Assembly (NCBI GenBank): GCA_964460185.1
Contig: CAYWTM010000074.1
Span: 1-17,063, forward strand
Direction: 5' to 3'
From: JAVJPJ01 sp040217295
Lineage (GTDB): Bacteria; Pseudomonadota; Alphaproteobacteria; Rhodobacterales; Rhodobacteraceae
DNA length: 17,063 bases
Shown: piece by piece, positions 1 to 6,687 of the stretch
Numbering within the stretch: the first letter of the stretch is position 1
How the letters are laid out: each line of letters starts with the position of its first letter
The notes under the pieces: generated by a model
The model's database searches: none
Told to the model about the DNA's origin: nothing
The model's input: only the letters and a program-made list of their open reading frames with translations
Position numbers and translations under genes: made by a program

Positions 1-649
1 CGATTCCGGGGGCGGGGCAATAGGCGTTCATCGTCCAGCTGTAGCCCGAGGAGGTGGAGACCACGTCGAACATCTTCTGCCGGTCGAGGCCCAGCTTGTC
101 GGCCAGCGCAAACGCCTCGCAGGTGGCGATCATGGTGACACCGAGGATCATGTTGTTGCAGATCTTGGCGGCCTGCCCGTTGCCTGCGGGGCCGCAATGC
201 ACGGCCTTTTGGCCCATGACGTCGAACAGCGGCTTGGCAATGGCAAAGGCCGCGTCACCGCCACCCACCATGAAGGTCAGCGTGCCCGCCGCCGCCCCGC
301 CCACACCGCCCGATACCGGCGCATCCAGTGCGCCCAGACCGGCGGCTTCGGCCATGGCCGCGACCTCGCGCGCCGATGCGACGTCGACGGTGGAGCAATC
401 CAGCAGCACGGCGGCGGGGGCCATGGCCGGGATCACGTCGGCGGCGACCGCTTTCAGGATCGCGCCATTGGGCAGCATGGTGATGACCACCTCTGCGCCC
501 GTGGCCGCCTCGCGCGCACTGGCCGCCATGGCCACCCCGTCAGGCGCAGGGGCGGCCAGGTCGAACCCGGTCACCTCATGGCCGGCCGCGACAAGATTGG
601 CCGCCATCGGCGCGCCCATGTTGCCTAGCCCGATAAACCCGATCTTCAT
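1..649 (-). CDS. mmsB: 3-hydroxyisobutyrate dehydrogenase, partial (C-terminus beyond left edge)
   Basis: This enzyme oxidises 3-hydroxyisobutyrate to methylmalonate semialdehyde with NAD+ in cytosolic valine degradation. The visible part has about 216 of the usual 290-300 residues. The N-terminus begins MKIGFIGLGNMGAPMA, the Rossmann dinucleotide-binding GLGNMG motif of beta-hydroxyacid dehydrogenases. A DAPVSGGVGGA substrate-site motif follows in the middle. The GNGQAAKICNN segment near bases 150-200 carries the catalytic lysine. The last visible residues (STSSGYSWTMNAYCPAPG) are typical of this enzyme and not of general tartronate semialdehyde reductases. The ATG at 649 is preceded by GGGAGGG at a good distance. 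It starts 15 bases after the stop of the CoA hydrolase gene, so the two are surely co-transcribed. Family identification is firm; the window edge removes the end of the gene. Confidence 0.93.
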   Translation of the reverse strand, partial: MKIGFIGLGNMGAPMAANLVAAGHEVTGFDLAAPAPDGVAMAASAREAATGAEVVITMLPNGAILKAVAADVIPAMAPAAVLLDCSTVDVASAREVAAMAEAAGLGALDAPVSGGVGGAAAGTLTFMVGGGDAAFAIAKPLFDVMGQKAVHCGPAGNGQAAKICNNMILGVTMIATCEAFALADKLGLDRQKMFDVVSTSSGYSWTMNAYCPAPGI

Positions 650-664
650 GGCCTTCACCCTCCC

Positions 665-1699
665 TCAGAGTTTCAATGCGTCCTTCCCGAGCGGCAACAG
701 CATCGTGCTGACATCCATCGGTGTGACGGCGTCGAGGCTGGTGTGTTTCCACTTGGGGTTGCGGTCCTTGTCGATGATGGCGGCGCGGATGCCTTCCAGG
801 AAATCGCCCTGTTCCATCGCGCGGTAGGTGAACCGGTATTCCTGGCCAAGCGCGTGTTCGATCGCATCGCGCATGCGCGCACGGTGCACCAGTTCGATCG
901 TGCAGGCGACCGACAAGGGGCTGTTGCGGCCCATGGCCTTGAGCGCGCGTGCGGTCAGCGGCGTGTCGAAGGCGCGCAGCATGTTCAGCACATCGCGCAA
1001 GGCCTCGCCGGAAAACATCTTGTCGATCTCGGCCTGATCGGCGGCCAGCGCGCTTTCGGGGGCAGGGGCGGCGGCCCGGTCCACGGCCTCCCAGTCGCCG
1101 GTTTCGCACAAGGTGGCGATCAGGGCGGGCCAATCGTCGCGTGGGATGTAGTAGTCGGCAAACCCGGCATAAATCGCATCGCCCGGCCCCATGCGGGCCG
1201 ACGTCACACCCAGGTATTCGCCCAGGCGCCCCGGCGCACGCGCCAGCAAGAGCGAGCCGCCCACATCCGGCACCAGGCCGATGCCGCATTCGGGCATGGC
1301 GATCTGGCTGCTTTCGCACACGATCCGGTGCGATCCGTGACAGCCCACGCCGACGCCACCCCCCATGGTAAAGCCCTGCAGGAAGCTGACCACCGGCTTG
1401 GGAAAGGTGAACATCTTGGAGTTCGTCCGATACTCGTCGGCCCAGAACTGACGACCATAGGCGAAATCACCCGCCATTCCCGTGGCATACATCTTTGCGA
1501 TATCGCCACCGGCGCAAAACGCCTTGTCGCCCGCTGCATCGATCACCACCAGCGCCACGGCATCATCCGTGGCCCAGGCATCAAGCGCGGCCTCGATCTG
1601 GCTGCACATGGGATAGGTCAGCGCATTCAAGGCGGCAGGCCGGTTCAGCGTGATCCGACCCGCGCGGCCCTCGATCCGGATGTGAATGTCATCGTCCAT
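665..1699 (-). CDS. 3-hydroxyisobutyryl-CoA hydrolase (crotonase superfamily)
   Basis: The enzyme hydrolyses 3-hydroxyisobutyryl-CoA to free 3-hydroxyisobutyrate, the step just before the dehydrogenase encoded downstream. The product is 344 residues, normal for the HIBCH family and longer than an ordinary enoyl-CoA hydratase. Visible motifs are FCAGGDI (61-67, oxyanion hole), FTMGGGVGVG (110-119), MPECGIGLVPDVGG (135-148, with the acidic residues Glu137 and Asp145 typical of the hydrolase), and the C-terminal EGIRAAIIDKDRNPKW (302-317), which is diagnostic for HIBCH. An upstream TTG at 1732 keeps the frame open, but ATG 1699 fits the family N-terminus. The gene lies 39 bases after the acyl-CoA dehydrogenase stop and 15 bases before mmsB, in one operon. 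An annotation as plain enoyl-CoA hydratase would be less precise. Confidence 0.93.
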   Translation of the reverse strand: MDDDIHIRIEGRAGRITLNRPAALNALTYPMCSQIEAALDAWATDDAVALVVIDAAGDKAFCAGGDIAKMYATGMAGDFAYGRQFWADEYRTNSKMFTFPKPVVSFLQGFTMGGGVGVGCHGSHRIVCESSQIAMPECGIGLVPDVGGSLLLARAPGRLGEYLGVTSARMGPGDAIYAGFADYYIPRDDWPALIATLCETGDWEAVDRAAAPAPESALAADQAEIDKMFSGEALRDVLNMLRAFDTPLTARALKAMGRNSPLSVACTIELVHRARMRDAIEHALGQEYRFTYRAMEQGDFLEGIRAAIIDKDRNPKWKHTSLDAVTPMDVSTMLLPLGKDALKL

Positions 1700-1738
1700 G
1701 AGCCGTCCCGTTCCGCATTGTTTTTCCCCCAAAGCCCA

Positions 1739-2896
1739 TCACAAGGCCCACGACCCGCGATCGGCCAGCATCTGGCGTGCAACGATCACGCGCATGATTT
1801 CGTTCGTGCCTTCAAGGATCTGGTGCACCCGCAAGTCACGGACCAGCTTTTCAATCCCGTAATCGGCCAGGTATCCATAGCCGCCATGCAGCTGCAGGCA
1901 CTGATCGGTGATCTTGCTGCCGGCTTCGGTGACGAATTTCTTTGCCATGGCGCAGAATTTGGTCGCGTCGGGTGCGCCTTGATCCAGTTTCCAGGCGGCC
2001 TGCCGCAAGAAGATGCGGGCGGCCTGCAATTCGATCTCCATGTCGGCCAGCCGGAATTGCAGCGCCTGAAACTGATCGATGGGCTGCCCGAACGCCTTGC
2101 GCTCGCCCATATAGGCCAGCGTCGCATTCAGGGCTGTCTGTGCCGCGCCGAGCGAGCAGGCCGCGATGTTGAGCCGTCCGCCATCCAGCCCCTTCATGGC
2201 GTAGCGGAACCCGTGGCCCTCTTCGCCCAGGAGGTTCGCGGACGGCACCTTGCAGGCGTCGAACTGCACCTGCCGGGTCGGCTGGCTGCGCCAGCCCATC
2301 TTGTCCTCGAGGCCGCCGAAACTGAGCCCCTGGGCACCGTCATCCACGATGACGGAGGACACGCCGCGCGGTCCGTCCTCGCCGGTGCGGCACATCACGA
2401 TATAGGCGTCCGAATATCCCCCGCCCGAGATAAAGGCCTTGGTCCCGTCAAGGGTATAGCCGTCGTTCGACCGCACGGCCCGTGTTTTCAGCGCGCCCGC
2501 GTCCGAGCCCGATCCGGGTTCGGTGAGGCAATAGGAAAAGAAGGTTTCCATGCTGAGCGCGCGGGCAAGGTATCGGTCCTTCAGATCGTCGGAGCCGAAA
2601 TTCTCGATCATCTTGGCGCACATGTTGTGGATCGACAAGAACGCCGCGACCGACGGGCAGGCCATCGACAATGCTTCGAACACCAGGGTCGCCTCAAGCC
2701 GTGACAGGCCCGATCCGCCGTTGTCCTCGGACACGTAAAGCCCGCCAAAGCCAAGGGCCGCCAGTTTGGGCCACAGGTCCTTGGGGATCGTCCCGTCCCG
2801 TTCCCAGGTCTGCGCATGGGGCGCGATTTCGTCCTGGCCGAAGGCGTGGGCCATGTCGAAAACGGCCTGGGCCTCTTCGCTGAGTGCAAAATCCAT
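1739..2896 (-). CDS. acyl-CoA dehydrogenase, probably isobutyryl-CoA dehydrogenase
   Basis: A 385-residue FAD-dependent acyl-CoA dehydrogenase of full family length. Visible features are the signature CLTEPGSGSDAG (123-134), the QLHGGYGYL segment (335-343) and the catalytic base Glu362 in HQILEGTNEIMR. The C-terminal region resembles mammalian ACAD8 in HGGYGYL, VRD.RVHQILEG and the following MR motif. With the next two genes encoding 3-hydroxyisobutyryl-CoA hydrolase and 3-hydroxyisobutyrate dehydrogenase, the natural substrate is most likely isobutyryl-CoA, giving methacrylyl-CoA; 2-methylbutyryl-CoA cannot be excluded. The electron acceptor would be electron-transfer flavoprotein. The ATG at 2896 has AGGGAGG a few bases upstream. 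It is the first gene of a three-gene operon; a 112-base gap separates it from the preceding ligase gene and holds three TTGCA motifs and an AT-rich stretch that may be its promoter. Confidence 0.9.
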   Translation of the reverse strand: MDFALSEEAQAVFDMAHAFGQDEIAPHAQTWERDGTIPKDLWPKLAALGFGGLYVSEDNGGSGLSRLEATLVFEALSMACPSVAAFLSIHNMCAKMIENFGSDDLKDRYLARALSMETFFSYCLTEPGSGSDAGALKTRAVRSNDGYTLDGTKAFISGGGYSDAYIVMCRTGEDGPRGVSSVIVDDGAQGLSFGGLEDKMGWRSQPTRQVQFDACKVPSANLLGEEGHGFRYAMKGLDGGRLNIAACSLGAAQTALNATLAYMGERKAFGQPIDQFQALQFRLADMEIELQAARIFLRQAAWKLDQGAPDATKFCAMAKKFVTEAGSKITDQCLQLHGGYGYLADYGIEKLVRDLRVHQILEGTNEIMRVIVARQMLADRGSWAL

Positions 2897-3008
2897 CGTG
2901 CCTGCCTCCCTTGCGATGCTCGAAGAATTGAACGCTTGTTTAATTAACGGGTGTTGCAGCGGTTTTGCAAGCGCTCGCGCAGTTGCAATCGCGGGTCATC
3001 CGGTGCTC
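2897..3008 (-). promoter_or_regulatory. candidate promoter and operator of the valine operon
   Basis: The gap between the ligase stop and the acyl-CoA dehydrogenase start has three TTGCA words, at 2954-2958, 2965-2969 and 2983-2987; the last two extend to TTGCAA. Read on the minus strand, TTGCAA (2970-2965) is followed by a 17-base spacer and the AT-rich TTAATTAAAC near 2946-2937. That geometry suits a sigma-70 promoter, although the -10 match is poor. TTTGCAAG at 2964-2971 matches seven of eight bases of the half-site reported for the Rhodobacter regulator PccR. The motifs sit about 58-92 bases upstream of the start codon. The motif cluster is seen; its role is inferred. Confidence 0.4.
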
Positions 3009-4139
3009 TCAAAGATCCGCGTGATATTCCTCGATCAGATGCATCACGACATCGCGCATGGCAGCATCATGGTCTTTGCCAACCGTGCGCGCGCCTGCGT
3101 AGACACCGCGCTGGCGGTCGCTGCTGGTGCCGCCCTCGGCCATTTGGGTCAGGCGTGCAATCTCGGCCTGGCAGCCGAGCGCGTCCGCGTCTTCGGCGAT
3201 GAGATCCTGGATCTCGCTGACCGCCTGGGGCATCGGCAGGATGGCGCGACGCCCGAAATCGATCAATCCCTCGGAGGTGCCATAGCGTTGCGCGCGCCAG
3301 CGGTTTTCGTTGATCAGGAACCGGTCGTAGATGCGCCACCGCTGGTTCGATTGGCGCAGGCGCAGGAACATCCGCGTCAGGCATTGCACCAGGGCTGCCA
3401 GCGACAGCGCGTCTTCCATGCGGGGACAGACATCGCAAATGCGCGCCTCGAGGGTTGGAAACCGATGGGACGGTCGCAGATCCCACCAGATTTTCGTGGT
3501 GTCCTCGATCAGGCCAATATCGATCAGCGCCCCGGTTGTCCGTTCGTATTCCGCGTAGGAGTTGAACCTGGGCGGCAATCCGGTGCGCGGCAGGTTGTCG
3601 AACACCGTCAGCCGGTAGGACGCCAGCCCGGTTTCGTCGCCCTGCCAGTAGGGGGATGAGGCGGACAGCGCCAGCATATGCGGAAGGAAATAGCTGAGCT
3701 GGCTCATCAGATCGATGCGGACTTCGTCATCGGGCAGCCCCACATGGATGTGCATCCCGCAGATCAGCATGCGCCGCACCACGCCGCCCAGGTCCGCCGC
3801 CAGTTGATTGTAGCGGTCCTTGTCCGTGTGGTGCTGGTCTTTCCAGTCGGCGAAGGGGTGGCAGGACACCGCGATGGGGGCCAGGCCGAATTTCGCAGCC
3901 TCGCGCGCGACAGTGCTGCGCAAACGGCGCAGATCCTTGCGGGCGTCGTCCATATTCGCACAGACCCGCGTGCCGATCTCGATCTGGCATTGCAGGAATT
4001 CGGGGCTCACCTGGCCTTGCAGTTCGGCCGCGCAGGCCTCCATCAGGCCATCGGGCGCCTGCTGCAGATCGCCCGAGGCCCGATCGACCAGCAGGTATTC
4101 TTCTTCGATGCCAAGTGTCAGAGGGGGGGCGTCATCCAC
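3009..4139 (-). CDS. carboxylate-amine ligase, glutamate-cysteine ligase type 2 (YbdK-like)
   Basis: A 376-residue member of the GCS2/YbdK family, ATP-dependent ligases with a glutamine synthetase-like fold. E. coli YbdK has weak gamma-glutamyl-cysteine ligase activity in vitro, but the physiological substrates of most members are unknown. Motifs in order are GIEEEYLLVD (10-19), GMHIHVG (128-134, metal or ATP site), SSPYWQGDETGLASYR (161-176), PTLEARICDVCPRMED (228-243) and ENRWRAQRYG (278-287). The start is GTG at 4139: GGAGG lies nine bases upstream and the family N-terminus follows immediately; the ATG a few bases inside is out of frame. It sits between mmsA and the acyl-CoA dehydrogenase on the same strand but has no obvious link with valine degradation. 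The family call is firm and the substrate is unknown. Confidence 0.88.
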   Translation of the reverse strand: MDDAPPLTLGIEEEYLLVDRASGDLQQAPDGLMEACAAELQGQVSPEFLQCQIEIGTRVCANMDDARKDLRRLRSTVAREAAKFGLAPIAVSCHPFADWKDQHHTDKDRYNQLAADLGGVVRRMLICGMHIHVGLPDDEVRIDLMSQLSYFLPHMLALSASSPYWQGDETGLASYRLTVFDNLPRTGLPPRFNSYAEYERTTGALIDIGLIEDTTKIWWDLRPSHRFPTLEARICDVCPRMEDALSLAALVQCLTRMFLRLRQSNQRWRIYDRFLINENRWRAQRYGTSEGLIDFGRRAILPMPQAVSEIQDLIAEDADALGCQAEIARLTQMAEGGTSSDRQRGVYAGARTVGKDHDAAMRDVVMHLIEEYHADL

Positions 4140-4250
4140 GTTACTGGGCCTCCGGGGTTACCGCGCGCAGACAGCAAACCGCACGCGGTCGCAAAAGCCA
4201 AGTCGGAACAGGAGCGTGATGTCCGGCCCTTACACCGCGTCGGCGGTCAC

Positions 4251-4733
4251 TCAGGCCAGGCCGGTCCGCTTCGAGAAGTCGGGCAATCCAGTCGACATGG
4301 CAACAAACGGGTTGTTCGCAAATTTGTTGCCCAATGCGCTGAGTCGCAAGGAAGGTTGGCCGATGATATCGCGCACTGCCACTTCTTCCGAAACGATGCG
4401 GACAATAATGCCGTCCACTCCATCCCATGCGCGTTCAAGCTGACGCGCAATGCCGAGGGCAAGGCGCGTCGGTGCAAGATAAATCAACATCGTGGGGCTA
4501 TGGTAGTTTACCAGCAATTCCGCCTTGATTGCCTGAAATGCCATCGCGCCGACCACGTCTTTCTCGAATGACGTGATGGTGGACAGGTCGATCACATGGC
4601 GCTGCCCAAGGTCGAAATCAGGATGACTGGTATAGGCTTTGAACGTGCTGACAAGGTCGCTTACCGTGACTGCATCGCTGAACTTTACATAGACCAGGTT
4701 TAAGTCTCTGGAGATCTGGAAACTTGCGGGCAT
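4251..4733 (-). CDS. hypothetical protein, STAS-like fold suspected
   Basis: A 160-residue soluble protein with no signal peptide or membrane segment that I do not recognise with certainty. It starts with a beta-strand-rich segment (FQISRDLNLVYVKFSDAVT), then helix-like DLVSTFKAY, then HVIDLSTITSF (47-57). The hydrophobic strand followed by DLS resembles the STAS (anti-sigma antagonist, SpoIIAA-like) domain, as does the later IYLAPTRLALGIARQLERAW. This is a weak pattern match. The ATG at 4733 has only a poor ribosome site. Base composition here and upstream is lower in GC than in the flanking enzyme genes. A TTAA-N7-TTAAC CtrA-type site lies about 140 bases upstream on the promoter side, so regulation by the CtrA phosphorelay is plausible. 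Operon membership with the ligase (111 bases downstream) is uncertain. Confidence 0.72.
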   Translation of the reverse strand: MPASFQISRDLNLVYVKFSDAVTVSDLVSTFKAYTSHPDFDLGQRHVIDLSTITSFEKDVVGAMAFQAIKAELLVNYHSPTMLIYLAPTRLALGIARQLERAWDGVDGIIVRIVSEEVAVRDIIGQPSLRLSALGNKFANNPFVAMSTGLPDFSKRTGLA

Positions 4734-5032
4734 TATTCACTACCAAGGATAAAAACGTCTACCAAAAGGAATCCTGTCAGGGTTCGTATTGTCGAAAGGC
4801 CAATATGATTTTTGGCCAAAAGGTTTGTATTTGGCTCTGCAAACGCACCTTCATCGAAGACCCTGATTTTCGTTAACCCAAATTTAACCAAATGGTATAC
4901 TCGCGGGTGGCGCGTTGCAACCATGCATTGCCGTGTTGCGCAAATGCAGGAACGTTGCGGCGTCGATACCACAGCCCGCAAAATGAACCGGCAAGATCAG
5001 CCAAGCGGAGTTTCAATACCGCCAAACGAATA
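4734..5032. other. gene-poor interval between STAS-like gene and mmsA
   Basis: The interval is relatively AT-rich and holds the CtrA-type site. An 82-codon open frame (4733-4981, minus strand) ends in TAATG overlapping the ATG of the STAS-like gene. Its residues (many Cys, Arg and Thr, no domain) do not look like a protein, and the CtrA site lies inside it. I therefore read this as a long 5' leader or promoter region, not a gene. Confidence 0.5.
4873..4888. promoter_or_regulatory. CtrA-type binding site TTAA-N7-TTAAC
   Basis: TTAA at 4873-4876 and TTAAC at 4884-4888 are separated by exactly seven bases, matching the full CtrA consensus of alphaproteobacteria (TTAA-N7-TTAAC). It lies in the 342-base gap between the STAS-like gene and the 3' end of mmsA. 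Since mmsA ends there, the only annotated gene it could control is the leftward STAS-like gene. In Rhodobacteraceae, CtrA is known to affect motility, gene transfer agents and signalling genes. The match is seen; function is inferred. Confidence 0.55.
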
Positions 5033-5053
5033 CGGGCGGCCCGAGGCCGCCCG
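5033..5053 (-). terminator. terminator-like hairpin after mmsA
   Basis: A perfect 9-bp inverted repeat CGGGCGGCC / GGCCGCCCG with a three-base loop lies 23 bases past the mmsA stop. On the minus strand it is followed by TATTCGTTT, only a broken T-run, so termination may be weak or partial. Confidence 0.6.
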
Positions 5054-5075
5054 TTGTCCGGATTTCAGAACAGGA

Positions 5076-6575
5076 TCACTCCATCACGGGGATGGTGAAT
5101 TCGCCGCCTTCCTTGATGCCCGAGGGCCAGCGCGCCGTGACCGTCTTGGTCTTGGTGTAAAAGCGGAACGCATCGGGCCCGTGCTGGTTCAGATCGCCAA
5201 AGGCCGATTTTTTCCAGCCGCCAAAGGTGTGATAGGCCAAAGGCACCGGGATCGGGACGTTGATACCCACCATGCCCACGTTCACGCGTGCCGCGAAATC
5301 GCGGGCTGCGTCGCCGTCACGGGTGAAGATCGCGGTGCCGTTGCCGTATTCGTTGTCCATCGCAAGCTTCAGGGCTTCTTCATAGGTCTTGGCGCGTACG
5401 GTCGACAGGACCGGGCCGAAGATCTCTTGCTTGTAGATGTCCATGTCCGGGGTCACGTGGTCGAACAGGTGCGGACCGACGAAGAAACCGTCCTCATAGC
5501 CCTGCAAGCTGAAATCGCGGCCATCCACGACCAGCTCCGCGCCCTGATCGACGCCCGATTGCACCAGCTTGAGGATGTTGGACTTGGCCATCGGCGTGAC
5601 GACGGGGCCGTAATCCACGTCATTGCCCGAGGTGTAGGGGCCGACCTTCAGCGCCTCGATCTTGGGGACCAGCTTTTCGATCAGGCGGTCGGCGGTTTCG
5701 TCGCCCACCGGAACCGCGACCGAGATCGCCATGCAGCGTTCGCCCGCCGCGCCGTACCCTGCACCCACCAGCGCATCGGCGGCCTGATCCAGATCGGCAT
5801 CGGGCATGATGATCATGTGGTTCTTGGCGCCGCCAAAGCATTGCACGCGCTTGCCGTTGGAACAGCCGCGCCCGTAGATGTACTGGGCAATCGGGGTCGA
5901 CCCGACAAAGCCCACGGCGGCAATGGTTTCGTTGTCCAGGATCGCATCGACGCTTTCCTTGTCGCCGTTGATCACCTGCAACACACCATCGGGCAGGCCG
6001 GCCTCTTGCATCAGTTCCGCCAGCATCAAGGGAACCGAGGGGTCACGCTCGGACGGTTTGAGGATGAACGCGTTGCCGCAGGCCAGCGCCGGCGCCATCT
6101 TCCACAACGGGATCATCGCCGGAAAGTTGAACGGCGTGATGCCCGCCGCCACGCCGACGGGCTGGCGCATCGAATACATGTCGATGCCGGGGCCTGCGGC
6201 GTCGGTGAATTCGCCCTTCAGGTGATGCGGCGCGCCGATGCAGAATTCCACGACTTCGAGGCCGCGCTGCACGTCGCCCTTGGCATCCGGGATGGTCTTG
6301 CCGTGTTCGCGGCTCAGCGCCTCGGCCAGCTTGTCCATGTCGCGGTGCAGCAGCGAGACGAATTTCATCATGACGCGCGCGCGGCGTTGCGGGTTGGTGG
6401 CGGCCCATGCCGGCTGAGCGGCGGCGGCGTCCGCGACGGCGGCATCCAGCTCCGCGGTGGAGGCAAGCGCCACCTTGGCCTGCACCTCGCCGGTGGCGGG
6501 GTTCCAGACATCCGCCGTACGACCCGACGTGCCCGCGACGTGTTTGCCGTTAATCCAATGACCGATCTGTTCCAT
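5076..6575 (-). CDS. mmsA: CoA-acylating methylmalonate-semialdehyde dehydrogenase
   Basis: This enzyme converts methylmalonate semialdehyde with CoA and NAD+ to propionyl-CoA and CO2, the final step of valine (and thymine or inositol) degradation. It has 499 residues, the usual length of the MMSDH branch of the aldehyde dehydrogenase superfamily. Seen are the PFNFPAMIPLW segment (148-158) with Asn150, KPSERDPS (173-180), GSTPIAQYI (225-233), the nucleophile Cys281 in AGERCMAISVAVP, and EIFGPVL (384-390). The open frame extends far upstream, but ATG 6575 has GGGAGGG seven bases ahead. A second ATG at 6581 abuts the ribosome site directly and is less likely. The gene is separated from the three other valine enzymes by two unrelated genes on the same strand. 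It faces a divergent LysR gene across a 112-base gap. Confidence 0.94.
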   Translation of the reverse strand: MEQIGHWINGKHVAGTSGRTADVWNPATGEVQAKVALASTAELDAAVADAAAAQPAWAATNPQRRARVMMKFVSLLHRDMDKLAEALSREHGKTIPDAKGDVQRGLEVVEFCIGAPHHLKGEFTDAAGPGIDMYSMRQPVGVAAGITPFNFPAMIPLWKMAPALACGNAFILKPSERDPSVPLMLAELMQEAGLPDGVLQVINGDKESVDAILDNETIAAVGFVGSTPIAQYIYGRGCSNGKRVQCFGGAKNHMIIMPDADLDQAADALVGAGYGAAGERCMAISVAVPVGDETADRLIEKLVPKIEALKVGPYTSGNDVDYGPVVTPMAKSNILKLVQSGVDQGAELVVDGRDFSLQGYEDGFFVGPHLFDHVTPDMDIYKQEIFGPVLSTVRAKTYEEALKLAMDNEYGNGTAIFTRDGDAARDFAARVNVGMVGINVPIPVPLAYHTFGGWKKSAFGDLNQHGPDAFRFYTKTKTVTARWPSGIKEGGEFTIPVME

Positions 6576-6687
6576 CTTCATCCCTCCCGGAGTGCTTTCA
6601 TATCTGCCGACATGTCTACCCTTGCAAAGACGTGTGTAAAAGCGGCAGGTTGCCAAAGTCATTTTGCAAAAATGCAAGGGTGGTGAT
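6576..6687. promoter_or_regulatory. divergent mmsA/lysR control region with TTGCAA motifs
   Basis: CTTGCAAA-GACG-TGTGTAAA at 6621-6640 matches 13 of 16 defined bases of TTTGCAAA-N4-TTTGCAAA, the operator reported for the propionyl-CoA regulator PccR of Rhodobacter sphaeroides. A perfect TTTGCAAA stands at 6663-6670, within the palindrome TTGCA-AAAA-TGCAA (6664-6677). A 9-bp perfect inverted repeat, ACCCTTGCA (6618-6626) and TGCAAGGGT (6673-6681), spans the region and could also serve the LysR protein. On the minus strand TTGCAA is followed after 17 bases by GATATG, a candidate mmsA promoter. The repeats are seen; the regulators are inferred. Confidence 0.5.

Noticed and set aside
743..2704. 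653-codon plus-strand open frame
   Set aside because: It is antisense to the hydrolase and acyl-CoA dehydrogenase genes, rich in His, Gln, Gly and Ala, with no domain. High GC produces such long shadow frames.
4733..4981. 82-codon minus-strand frame ending TAATG on the start of the STAS-like gene
   Set aside because: The stop/start overlap looks like coupling, but the residue composition is not protein-like, there is no clear ribosome site, and the CtrA site lies within it. Kept as leader sequence.
4812..6686. 624-codon plus-strand open frame
   Set aside because: Antisense shadow of mmsA; no recognisable motif and an unlikely composition.
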